The position numbers and the translations under genes were made by a program. 64,000 nt of DNA from Lysinibacillus fusiformis (GTDB lineage Bacteria > Bacillota > Bacilli > Bacillales_A > Planococcaceae): positions 3,162,001-3,226,000 of the forward strand of contig NZ_CP041696.1 of NCBI RefSeq assembly GCF_007362955.1, read 5' to 3'. This document shows, in pieces, positions 56,760-64,000 of this stretch; position 1 is the stretch's first letter, and every line of letters begins with the position of its first letter. The notes beneath the pieces are model-generated. The model worked only from the letters and a program-made list of their open reading frames with translations, ran no database searches and was not told the DNA's origin.

Positions 56760-58057
56760 AAACAATTGAATTTAAACAATTAGATGAAACACTTTACTAT
56801 GAAAAGTTAGAAAATGGATTAGATGTATATATTTTACCGAAAAAGGGCTTCTCAAAAACATTCGTGACATTCACGACAAAATACGGTTCGGTTGACCGTA
56901 CATTTATGCCAATAGGTGAAACGGAAAGCATTTCTGTGCCAGATGGCATCGCACACTTTTTAGAGCACAAAATGTTTGAAAAAGAAGACGGTGACGTATT
57001 CCAAAAATTTAGTGAGTATGGCGCTTCTGCAAATGCCTTTACATCCTTTACACGAACAGCTTATTTATTTTCATCAACAGACCATATTTATAAAAGCACT
57101 GAAACATTATTAAATTTTGTGCAAGAGCCCTACTTTACTGAAGCGACGGTCAATAAGGAAAAGGGTATTATTGGTCAGGAAATCACGATGTATGATGATC
57201 AACCAGATTGGCGATTGTATTTCGGCACAATTGAAAATATGTATCACAATCATCCTGTGAAAATTGACATTGCAGGTACAATCGAATCGATTGATGGGAT
57301 TACGGCAGAACATTTATACACGTGCTATCATACTTTTTACCATCCTTCAAACATGCTGTTATTTGCCATAGGTGCAGTTGACCCTGAAGAAATGATGGCA
57401 TTCATTCGAGAAAATCAAGGTAAAAAAGAATTCCCTGAACCAGCGCCAATACAGCGTTTCTTTGACGAAGAACCGACAGCAGTTGCGATGAAAGAACGTA
57501 CATTGCATATGGATGTTCAGAAACCAAAATTATATATTGGCTTAAAGGCGAAAGAGACGGGGCTTTCTGGTCGCGAAATGTTAAAGCATGAGCTTTCAGT
57601 ACAAATTGCTTTAGAACTTATCTTTGGACGTACATCTAATTTTTATGAGCGTGTTTATGATGAAGGTCTAATTGATGAGTCGTATGCATTTGACTTTACA
57701 TTAGAAAATGGCTTTGGCTTTGCTATGATTGGATCTGATACTACAGAACCAGTGGCATTAGAACAGGCAATTAAAACAGAATTAGCAAAATATGAGGGAA
57801 ATGCCCAATTTGCAAGTGCCGATTTAGAACGCATTAAACATAAAAAAATCGGTTTCTTCTTACGTGCACTGAACTCTATTGAATTCATTGCCAATCAATT
57901 CACGCGTTACTCGTTCAATGAGATGAATTTATTTGACGTTGTCCCGGTTCTGGAAGAGTTAACGATCGAAGACTTAACTTCTGCATTTGCAACAATTCAG
58001 GGTGAATCGCAACAAACGGTCTTCAAAGTTCTACCAACAGAGAAGGGCGAACAGTGA
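56756..58057 (+). CDS. ymfH: M16 family zinc peptidase YmfH
   Basis: 433 aa. Zinc motif HFLEHKMFEKEDG near 68, with the distal Glu in NKEKGIIGQEITMYDD. ATG 56756 (within the ymfF stop, ATGA) follows AAAGGAG; the long in-frame extension to 56660 is inside ymfF. Probably a processing peptidase working with YmfF; substrate unknown. Confidence 0.92.
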   Translation: MKTIEFKQLDETLYYEKLENGLDVYILPKKGFSKTFVTFTTKYGSVDRTFMPIGETESISVPDGIAHFLEHKMFEKEDGDVFQKFSEYGASANAFTSFTRTAYLFSSTDHIYKSTETLLNFVQEPYFTEATVNKEKGIIGQEITMYDDQPDWRLYFGTIENMYHNHPVKIDIAGTIESIDGITAEHLYTCYHTFYHPSNMLLFAIGAVDPEEMMAFIRENQGKKEFPEPAPIQRFFDEEPTAVAMKERTLHMDVQKPKLYIGLKAKETGLSGREMLKHELSVQIALELIFGRTSNFYERVYDEGLIDESYAFDFTLENGFGFAMIGSDTTEPVALEQAIKTELAKYEGNAQFASADLERIKHKKIGFFLRALNSIEFIANQFTRYSFNEMNLFDVVPVLEELTIEDLTSAFATIQGESQQTVFKVLPTEKGEQ

Positions 58058-58782
58058 AGAAATTTGCGCTTGTCTTAGGTGCTTCAGGAGAGATTGGTCG
58101 TGCCATTTGTCAGAGCCTGGCACAGGACGGTTGGTCACTCTATGTGCATTATTCAAATAATAAGGAAGCGGCACAAACTTTACTTTATGCGCTTTCAGAA
58201 AATTTCCCTACACAGGAATTTATGCTTGTGCAGGGGGATTTTTCAAAAATAACAGCAGCAGAAACGATGGCCTCGCAAATTTTTACTGTGCAGGCGATCA
58301 TTTTTGCAAGTGGGCAAGCACATTATGCACTTCTTGAAGATACCACTGTGGAGGACATGGACGCATTATGGCGTGTTCATGTGCAAAATCCAATGCGTTT
58401 AACAGCGTTATTATCATCAAAGTTACGTGCTCACGATGTTAGCTATGTGCTCTTTATCGGCTCGATTTGGGGCGAGGCAGGATCAGCGGGTGAAACCCTT
58501 TATGCAACGGTAAAAGGCGCCCAACATGCCTTTGTGAAGTCTTATGCGAAAGAAGTAGCGTTGTCTCATATTCGTGTGAATGCTATAGCGCCTGGCTTTA
58601 TCCACACTTCTATGAATAGTCATTTAAATGATGTGGAACTCGATACTATTTTAGAGGAAATTCCCCTCGGTACTGTCGGTAAAACAACTGATGTAGCTGA
58701 AATGGTTCGTTTCTATTTATCAGGTAAGGCAGATTACGTAACAGGACAAATAATAAGATTAAATGGTGGCTGGTACATATAA
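58054..58782 (+). CDS. ymfI: Short-chain dehydrogenase/reductase YmfI
   Basis: 242 aa Rossmann SDR. Cofactor motif GASGEIGRAIC near 9, catalytic Tyr in YATVKGAQHAF near 150 with the Lys, and a normal C-terminus DYVTGQIIRLNGGWYI. 3-oxoacyl-ACP-reductase-like but the substrate is not known. GTG start overlaps ymfH by 4 bp. Confidence 0.92.
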   Translation: MKKFALVLGASGEIGRAICQSLAQDGWSLYVHYSNNKEAAQTLLYALSENFPTQEFMLVQGDFSKITAAETMASQIFTVQAIIFASGQAHYALLEDTTVEDMDALWRVHVQNPMRLTALLSSKLRAHDVSYVLFIGSIWGEAGSAGETLYATVKGAQHAFVKSYAKEVALSHIRVNAIAPGFIHTSMNSHLNDVELDTILEEIPLGTVGKTTDVAEMVRFYLSGKADYVTGQIIRLNGGWYI

Positions 58783-58826
58783 GATTTTTTTTTGCGCATA
58801 CTACCTGTGTAAAGGAGGAGGATCTT

Positions 58827-59084
58827 ATGACCATTTTAGAAAACTGGCAAAAATGGACATCTTTTTTAGGACAGAACGTCATGCAGGCTGAATCAAGTGG
58901 AATGCCGAAAAAAATGATACAACAAGCAGCTATGCAAATAGGCGATTATTTGGCGACAAATGTCGATCCTAAAAACGAGCAAGAGCGAGTGCTGTCGGAT
59001 TTATGGGGCGTTGCCTCTGAAGATGAGAAACAGGCATTAGCGAATTGTGTCGTAAAACTTGTGCAAAATAAACATGTACAATAA
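58827..59084 (+). CDS. ymfJ: DUF3243 protein YmfJ
   Basis: 85 aa small helical protein (LENWQKWTSFLGQNVMQAESSGMPKKMIQQAAMQIGDYLA; SEDEKQALANCVVKLVQ). Function unknown. Ribosome site AAAGGAGGAGG. Followed by a terminator. Confidence 0.9.
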   Translation: MTILENWQKWTSFLGQNVMQAESSGMPKKMIQQAAMQIGDYLATNVDPKNEQERVLSDLWGVASEDEKQALANCVVKLVQNKHVQ

Positions 59085-59091
59085 GAAAGAG

Positions 59092-59116
59092 GAGAGTTAA
59101 TCTCCTCTTTTTTCTA
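59092..59116 (+). terminator. ymfJ intrinsic terminator
   Basis: AGAGGAGA pairs with TCTCCTCT around GTTAA, followed by six Ts. Confidence 0.9.
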
Positions 59117-59229
59117 TATCAAAAAGTAATATCCGTCAGGAAAAGGGAACGTATGTAAGCCTATTTGGAGTACGCTCCAAAAAAATAGTAAGTTTTTTAA
59201 AATAACGCTGTAATTCCATGTATTCTAAC

Positions 59230-59258
59230 TTTCCATTACATAAAAAATCAGCTATGAT
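59230..59258 (+). promoter_or_regulatory. Promoter of ymfK
   Basis: TTTCCA at 59230-59235, 17-bp spacer, TATGAT at 59253-59258, 47 bp before the GTG start. A TTGGAG/CTCCAA hairpin lies upstream near 59164-59179. Confidence 0.55.
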
Positions 59259-59304
59259 GGAACTTATAAAAGATTTTTTACGTTAACTAATAGGAAGGGA
59301 ACGA

Positions 59305-60099
59305 GTGAGTTTGAGCGATTGGTACTTTGAATATGAGATTCAGGTGAATCGCCCTGGATTATTAGGAGATATTGCTTCACTTTTAGGGATGCTTCGTGTC
59401 AATATTATTTCAATAAATGGTGTCGATGAAGGGCGTCGTGGTATGCTAGTACATACAGACAATGATGAGGCAATTGAACGTTTTCGTACAATTGTTTCGA
59501 CAATGGAACATATCCACGTTACCAAATTTCGACAACCTAAACTCCGTGATCGCTTAGCCATCAGGCACGGTCATTATATTCCTCGAGATGCAGATGAAAA
59601 AAATACCTTTCGCTTCGTGCGAGATGAACTTGGTATTTTAGTGGATTTTATGGCAGAGTTATTTAAGAAGGATGGTCATAAACTCATTGGAATACGTGGT
59701 ATGCCTCGTGTTGGTAAGACAGAGTCTATTGTCGCGGCAAGTGTATGTGCCAATAAAAAATGGATTTTTTTATCTTCTACAATGATCAAGCAAACCGTTC
59801 GTAATAAGCTCGCTGGCGATGAATTCAGTGACAATAATATTTTTATATTAGACGGCATTGTGACACGACGCTCGACAGATGAACGCCATTTGCAACTAGT
59901 ACGTGAGATGATGAATATGCCATCCATCAAGGTAGTAGAGCATCCAGATATGTTTGTGCAGCATTCAGAATATAAGATTGAGGATTTTGATTATATTATT
60001 GAACTACGTCATCACCCAGATGAAGAAATTACTTATGAAATAATGGAAAAAAATCATATGATGTCCGAATCCGATTCATTTGGAGGATTTAATTTTTAA
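59305..60099 (+). CDS. ymfK: DUF3388 protein YmfK: ACT-like plus P-loop domains
   Basis: 264 aa. N-terminal ACT-like domain (EYEIQVNRPGLLGDIASLLGMLRVNIISINGVDEGRRGMLV, about 5-60). The second half has a Walker A-like GMPRVGKTE near 133 and IFILDGI as a possible Walker B. Such a pairing suggests small-molecule-controlled nucleotide hydrolysis or binding, but no function is known to me. GTG 59305 follows AGGAAGGGAACGA. Confidence 0.85.
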   Translation: MSLSDWYFEYEIQVNRPGLLGDIASLLGMLRVNIISINGVDEGRRGMLVHTDNDEAIERFRTIVSTMEHIHVTKFRQPKLRDRLAIRHGHYIPRDADEKNTFRFVRDELGILVDFMAELFKKDGHKLIGIRGMPRVGKTESIVAASVCANKKWIFLSSTMIKQTVRNKLAGDEFSDNNIFILDGIVTRRSTDERHLQLVREMMNMPSIKVVEHPDMFVQHSEYKIEDFDYIIELRHHPDEEITYEIMEKNHMMSESDSFGGFNF

Positions 60100-60124
60100 T
60101 TTGATATAAAAGTAGGTGTTATGA

Positions 60125-61042
60125 GTGGCAGAATTAGGGACTCGACTGAAAGAGGCGAGACTGTCTAAAGGCTACAGCTTAGACGATTTACAAGAGATAA
60201 CAAAAATTCAAAAGCGTTATTTAGTAGGGATTGAAGAGGGCAATTATTCGATTATGCCTGGTTCGTTTTATGTGCGTGCTTTTATTAAGCAGTATGCAGA
60301 GGCTGTTGGTTTAAATGCAGAGGAAATTTTAGAAACTTATAAGAGTGAATTACCAGGAACGAAAAACGATCAAGTAAGTCAATCGATGACACAAAGTCCA
60401 AGTAGAAGAAAAGTTCCATCTAATAAAATGATGGAAGCTATGCCGAAAATAATCGTCGGGTTATTTATTATCGTCATTTTTGTTGTAATTTGGTTTCTAA
60501 TGCAATCAAAGAATAATGCAGGAACACCTGTAGTTGACGATACGCCACCAGAAGTGGAATACGATAAAAAACCAAAACCGATTGATAGTGAAAAAGATAA
60601 AGAGGAAAAAGACAAAAAAGAACAAGAGAATGCCAATAAAGATGACTCAAAAGAAGATTCGAAAGATGATTCAAAAGAAGTAACATCAGATGAAAATAAC
60701 GTTGAAGAGGTTAAGCAAACGATTTCAGCGGGGACAATAGAAGCAGATGGTGCGACAACTTCTTATACATTGACGGGTACAGATTCATTTAAAATACGCA
60801 TTGAGGTTTCTGGTCCTACATTTATTGGGATTCGTGACCAACAGCAACAAGAATTACTAGCAGATACTCGTGTTTATAACGCAGGTGAAGTAGTGGAATT
60901 TGATGCAACGGCGCAAACTTATGCCCGTGTCCGTCTTGGTAATTCATCACAAGCTAAGGTATATATTAATGACGAACTTTTAACGTACGCTCAGCAAATC
61001 GTTACGCAAAACATCGTCATCAATTTCAATAAAGAACAGTAG
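60125..61042 (+). CDS. ymfM: RodZ-like HTH membrane protein YmfM
   Basis: 305 aa: N-terminal HTH_25 (LGTRLKEARLSKGYSLDDLQEITKIQKRYLVGIEEGNY), one membrane helix about 105-122 (IIVGLFIIVIFVVIWFLM), a very charged Lys/Asp/Glu linker about 135-195 with repeated KEDSKDDSKE-type units, and an external DUF4115 domain. RodZ family links MreB to the wall for cell shape. GTG 60125 after AGTAGGTG. Confidence 0.9.
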   Translation: MAELGTRLKEARLSKGYSLDDLQEITKIQKRYLVGIEEGNYSIMPGSFYVRAFIKQYAEAVGLNAEEILETYKSELPGTKNDQVSQSMTQSPSRRKVPSNKMMEAMPKIIVGLFIIVIFVVIWFLMQSKNNAGTPVVDDTPPEVEYDKKPKPIDSEKDKEEKDKKEQENANKDDSKEDSKDDSKEVTSDENNVEEVKQTISAGTIEADGATTSYTLTGTDSFKIRIEVSGPTFIGIRDQQQQELLADTRVYNAGEVVEFDATAQTYARVRLGNSSQAKVYINDELLTYAQQIVTQNIVINFNKEQ

Positions 61043-61089
61043 TCGTCTTGTGATGACTACTTTCTTTCTTCATGAAAGGTGTTAGAAAA

Positions 61090-61668
61090 ATGAACATTCC
61101 AAATAAAATTACCATCTCACGTATCTTACTTATTCCGTTCTTTGTTATTGTCATGATGTTTGATTTTGGTTGGGGAACAATGACGTTATTTGGTGCAGAG
61201 ATGCCAGTTCATCATTTTGTGGGAGCGCTTATTTTTATTTTTGCTTCGACGACCGATTGGGTAGATGGTTTTTACGCGCGTAAGTACAATCTTGTGACAA
61301 CGTTTGGGAAATTTTTAGACCCGTTGGCAGACAAGTTACTTGTATCTGCGGCATTTATTTTAATGGTAGAGCTTGATATGGCGTCGGCTTGGTTAATCAT
61401 AATAATTATAAGCCGTGAGTTTGCGGTAACTGGTCTACGTTTAATTTTGGCAGGTGGAGGAGAGGTCGTAGCGGCGAACCAGCTTGGTAAGATTAAAACA
61501 TGGGCGCAAATCGTGGCGATTGCTGCTGCACTTCTACACAATACAATCTTTACACTTTTCGGTATCCCGTTCGATACAATTATGTTATATATTGCATTGT
61601 TCTTTACACTATGGTCAGGATGGGATTATTTCTATCTAAATCGTCGTGTGTTACTGGAGTCTAAATAA
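61090..61668 (+). CDS. pgsA: Phosphatidylglycerophosphate synthase
   Basis: Transfers phosphatidyl from CDP-diacylglycerol to glycerol-3-phosphate. 192 aa, membrane-embedded CDP-alcohol phosphotransferase with the motif DWVDGFYARKYN...GKFLDPLADK near 55-85. ATG 61090 follows GAAAGGTG. Uses the product of CdsA. Confidence 0.97.
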   Translation: MNIPNKITISRILLIPFFVIVMMFDFGWGTMTLFGAEMPVHHFVGALIFIFASTTDWVDGFYARKYNLVTTFGKFLDPLADKLLVSAAFILMVELDMASAWLIIIIISREFAVTGLRLILAGGGEVVAANQLGKIKTWAQIVAIAAALLHNTIFTLFGIPFDTIMLYIALFFTLWSGWDYFYLNRRVLLESK

Positions 61669-61685
61669 GAAAGGTCTTGTGAATC

Positions 61686-62945
61686 ATGAATGCTGAAATT
61701 CTTGCAGTTGGTTCAGAATTATTGCTTGGACAGATTACAAATACAAATGCGAAGTTTATCTCAAGTCAGCTGTCTGAGCTAGGGATTAATGTGTTTTATC
61801 ATACGGTTGTTGGAGACAATTCAAAAAGATTAGAAGAGGCAATCACGGTAGCAGAATCTCGTGCAGATTTAATTATTTTCTCAGGTGGTCTTGGTCCTAC
61901 AAAGGATGACTTAACAAAGGAAACAATTGCACGCCATCTTGGTGTCAATCTAGCATTTGATGAGGTAGCCCTTTCCTATATCGAACAGTTCTTTGCAAAA
62001 CGAGGACGACCAATGACGGAAAATAATCGTAAACAGGCGCTTGTATTAGCAGGTAGTGAAGTGCTGGCAAACCATCATGGTATGGCTCCTGGTATGATAC
62101 TGACGAAGGATGAACGTACTTATATTCTACTTCCTGGTCCTCCCAAAGAACTTGAACCAATGTTCCAATTTGAAGCAAAACCTAAGCTTGGTGCGATGCT
62201 CAATGATGGTGGAGTAATTGTGTCTCACGTGATGCGCTTTTATGGCATCGGCGAAGCTGAGCTAGAGGTTAGCGTGCAAGACATTCTTGATACACAGACA
62301 AATCCAACCATTGCACCACTCGCATCTGACGGTGAAGTCACATTGCGTGTTACAGCGAAGGCAGAAACAGAAGGTAAAGCCCGACAGCTTATTGCATCGA
62401 AAGTGGCTGAAATCCAGGCGATTGTTGGAGACTATCAATATGGCATTGATGATGATTCTCTTGCCTCTAAGACGGTGGAGATGCTGTTAGATAATAAATT
62501 AACAATTTCTGCGGCTGAGAGCTTAACAGCAGGTTTATTTCAGTCAGAGCTGGCTGAGATTCCAGGGGTAGGTACTGCGCTCATTGGTGGCCTTGTCACT
62601 TATACAGAAGAGGCAAAGGTGAAGCAACTTGGTATCTCACAGGAATTATTAGATACGCATGGCATTGTAAGTAGTGAATGTGCTGCAGCGATGGCCAGCA
62701 CTGTACGTGAGAAGTTCGGTACAACTATTGGTATTGGTCTTACGGGTGCTGCAGGCCCGACAGCACATGACCACCAACCCGTAGGAACGGTTTGGATTGG
62801 GATTGCTATTGGTGACGAAGATCCAATAACGTATTTATTACATTTATCGGGTATGCGCAATACGAATCGTTTGCGTGCGGTGAAGTTTACATGTCATTAC
62901 TTAATGCACCAATTGGAAGAACGAGGCTATATGAAACGTTACTAA
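61686..62945 (+). CDS. cinA: CinA competence/damage-inducible protein (NMN amidohydrolase family)
   Basis: 419 aa. N-terminal MoaB-like domain (AEILAVGSELLLGQITNTNAKFIS; FSGGLGPTKDDLTKETIA) and C-terminal CinA amidase domain (ISAAESLTAGLFQSELAEIPG; GIGLTGAAGPTAHDHQPVGTVWIG). 17 bp after pgsA and before recA, the conserved order. Confidence 0.96.
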   Translation: MNAEILAVGSELLLGQITNTNAKFISSQLSELGINVFYHTVVGDNSKRLEEAITVAESRADLIIFSGGLGPTKDDLTKETIARHLGVNLAFDEVALSYIEQFFAKRGRPMTENNRKQALVLAGSEVLANHHGMAPGMILTKDERTYILLPGPPKELEPMFQFEAKPKLGAMLNDGGVIVSHVMRFYGIGEAELEVSVQDILDTQTNPTIAPLASDGEVTLRVTAKAETEGKARQLIASKVAEIQAIVGDYQYGIDDDSLASKTVEMLLDNKLTISAAESLTAGLFQSELAEIPGVGTALIGGLVTYTEEAKVKQLGISQELLDTHGIVSSECAAAMASTVREKFGTTIGIGLTGAAGPTAHDHQPVGTVWIGIAIGDEDPITYLLHLSGMRNTNRLRAVKFTCHYLMHQLEERGYMKRY

Positions 62946-62961
62946 ATAGAAGTCAAAATTA

Positions 62962-62997
62962 GAAATTTGGGTAGAGAAAACATACCCAAATTTTTAT
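62962..62997 (+). terminator. cinA intrinsic terminator
   Basis: AAATTTGGGTA pairs with TACCCAAATTT around a 9-nt loop, followed by Ts. Confidence 0.9.
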
Positions 62998-63010
62998 TTT
63001 GGAGAAAAAT

Positions 63011-63061
63011 CGAATAAATGTTCGCTTTTTTCTTGCGTGTTTTCTCAAAAACAAGTATAGT
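63011..63061 (+). promoter_or_regulatory. SOS (LexA/DinR) box and promoter of recA
   Basis: CGAATAAATGTTCG at 63011-63024 matches CGAACNNNNGTTCG at all but one fixed base, as does the known B. subtilis recA box. TTGCGT (63033-63038), 17-bp spacer and TATAGT (63056-63061) form the promoter just downstream, the same arrangement as B. subtilis. Confidence 0.88.
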
Positions 63062-63105
63062 AGAGATAGACAAAAACAGTGAACAGTTTCGAAGGAGGAA
63101 AAACA

Positions 63106-64000
63106 ATGAGTGATCGTAAAGCTGCCTTAGAACAGGCGTTAAAGCAAATTGAAAAGAATTTTGGGAAAGGTTCTATCATGAAGCTTGGCGAAAAAACAGA
63201 TTTAGAAATAGCAACATCTTCAAGTGGTTCGCTAGCACTTGATGCAGCATTAGGTGTTGGTGGTTATCCTCGTGGACGTATTATTGAAGTATATGGCCCA
63301 GAATCATCAGGTAAAACAACAGTTGCCTTACATGCAATTGCGGAAGTACAAGCTTCAGGTGGGCAGGCAGCATTTATCGATGCTGAGCACGCATTAGACC
63401 CAATCTATGCTCAAAAATTAGGTGTTAACATTGACGAATTATTATTATCGCAACCAGATACTGGCGAACAAGCGCTTGAAATTGCAGAAGCATTAGTACG
63501 CAGTGGTGCTATCGATATCATCGTTATTGACTCAGTAGCAGCATTAGTGCCAAAAGCGGAAATCGAAGGTGATATGGGTGATTCGCACGTTGGTTTACAA
63601 GCGCGATTAATGTCTCAGGCTTTACGAAAGCTTTCTGGCGCTATCAATAAATCAAAAACTATTGCCATCTTCATTAACCAAATTCGTGAAAAAATTGGTG
63701 TCATGTTCGGGAACCCAGAAACAACTCCTGGTGGTCGTGCGCTTAAATTCTACAGCTCTGTTCGTTTAGAAGTACGTCGTGCAGAAGCTATTAAACAAGG
63801 CAATGACATTATGGGTAACCGTACGAAAATTAAAATTGTGAAAAACAAAGTAGCACCACCATTCCGTACAGCTGAAGTTGATATTATGTACGGTGAAGGC
63901 ATTTCAAAAGAGGGCGAGACAGTCGATTTAGGTGTTGAGCTAGACATCGTGCAAAAAAGCGGCTCTTGGTATGCATATGGTGATGAGCGTCTAGGACAAG
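63106..64000 (+). CDS. recA: Recombinase RecA (3' end outside window)
   Basis: Strand-exchange and SOS co-protease. The first 298 residues are visible: [20 protein letters not shown], Walker [10 protein letters not shown] near 65, Walker [11 protein letters not shown] near 140, loop 1 [20 protein letters not shown] and loop 2 with [20 protein letters not shown] 63106 follows GAAGGAGGAAAA. Cut by the window edge, not truncated in nature. Confidence 0.98.
   Translation, partial: MSDRKAALEQALKQIEKNFGKGSIMKLGEKTDLEIATSSSGSLALDAALGVGGYPRGRIIEVYGPESSGKTTVALHAIAEVQASGGQAAFIDAEHALDPIYAQKLGVNIDELLLSQPDTGEQALEIAEALVRSGAIDIIVIDSVAALVPKAEIEGDMGDSHVGLQARLMSQALRKLSGAINKSKTIAIFINQIREKIGVMFGNPETTPGGRALKFYSSVRLEVRRAEAIKQGNDIMGNRTKIKIVKNKVAPPFRTAEVDIMYGEGISKEGETVDLGVELDIVQKSGSWYAYGDERLGQ

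Overview
This is AT-rich chromosomal DNA from a spore-forming, motile Gram-positive of the Bacillaceae/Planococcaceae type. Gene order and the style of the intergenic repeats fit Lysinibacillus best; the genus is an inference, not a measurement. The order che-sigD-swrB-rpsB-tsf-pyrH-frr-uppS-cdsA-dxr-rseP-proS-polC-rimP-nusA-infB-rbfA-truB-ribF-rpsO-pnp-mlpA-ymxH-dpaAB-asd-dapA-rnjB-spoIIIE-ymf-pgsA-cinA-recA is the conserved Bacillus core backbone. I see no transposase gene, prophage, CRISPR array, tRNA or rRNA.

Layout. 1-6.4 kb: end of the chemotaxis/motility operon (cheB fragment, cheA, cheW, cheC, cheD, a small membrane protein, sigD, a small unknown protein, swrB-like). 6.4-14.7 kb: translation factors (rpsB, tsf), UMP kinase, ribosome recycling, then isoprenoid/phospholipid genes and the site-2 protease rseP. 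A roughly 470-nt highly self-complementary element with no ORF lies between tsf and pyrH. 15.3-34.2 kb: proS, polC, the nusA/infB operon, truB-ribF, rpsO, pnp and an M16 peptidase. 34.2-40.7 kb: an insertion relative to the B. subtilis order, made of a Fur-box heme-uptake operon (isdE/F-like, ATPase, HugZ-like) and a minus-strand GntR/ABC-2 exporter operon with a palindromic operator. 40.8-49.2 kb: dipicolinate/lysine genes (ymxH, dpaA, dpaB, asd, dapA; no dapG), RNase J2 and the SpoIIIE/FtsK translocase. 49.3-55.3 kb: GntR regulator and BMP-type nucleoside ABC transporter (nupNOPQ-like). 55.5-64 kb: ymfF-H-I-J-K-M, pgsA, cinA and the start of recA behind an SOS box.

The least ordinary content is between the genes. 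(1) The 8419-8887 element closes with a perfect 12-bp stem and has long-range helices of 11 and 7 bp; it looks like a large structured RNA, and a HEARO/omega-RNA-like identity is a guess to be tested. (2) A two-domain structured repeat occurs six times (A 14724-14919, I 15158-15284, B 17207-17571, C 21986-22180, D 24091-24215, H 51446-51733), always in the direction of transcription. Its stems differ in sequence between copies but keep pairing. Copies A and C overlap the stop codons of rseP and polC. (3) Other palindromic elements lie at 17088-17197, 27984-28133 and 37769-37931. Together they suggest that operon spacers in this genome are populated by short, structured, probably transcribed repeats.
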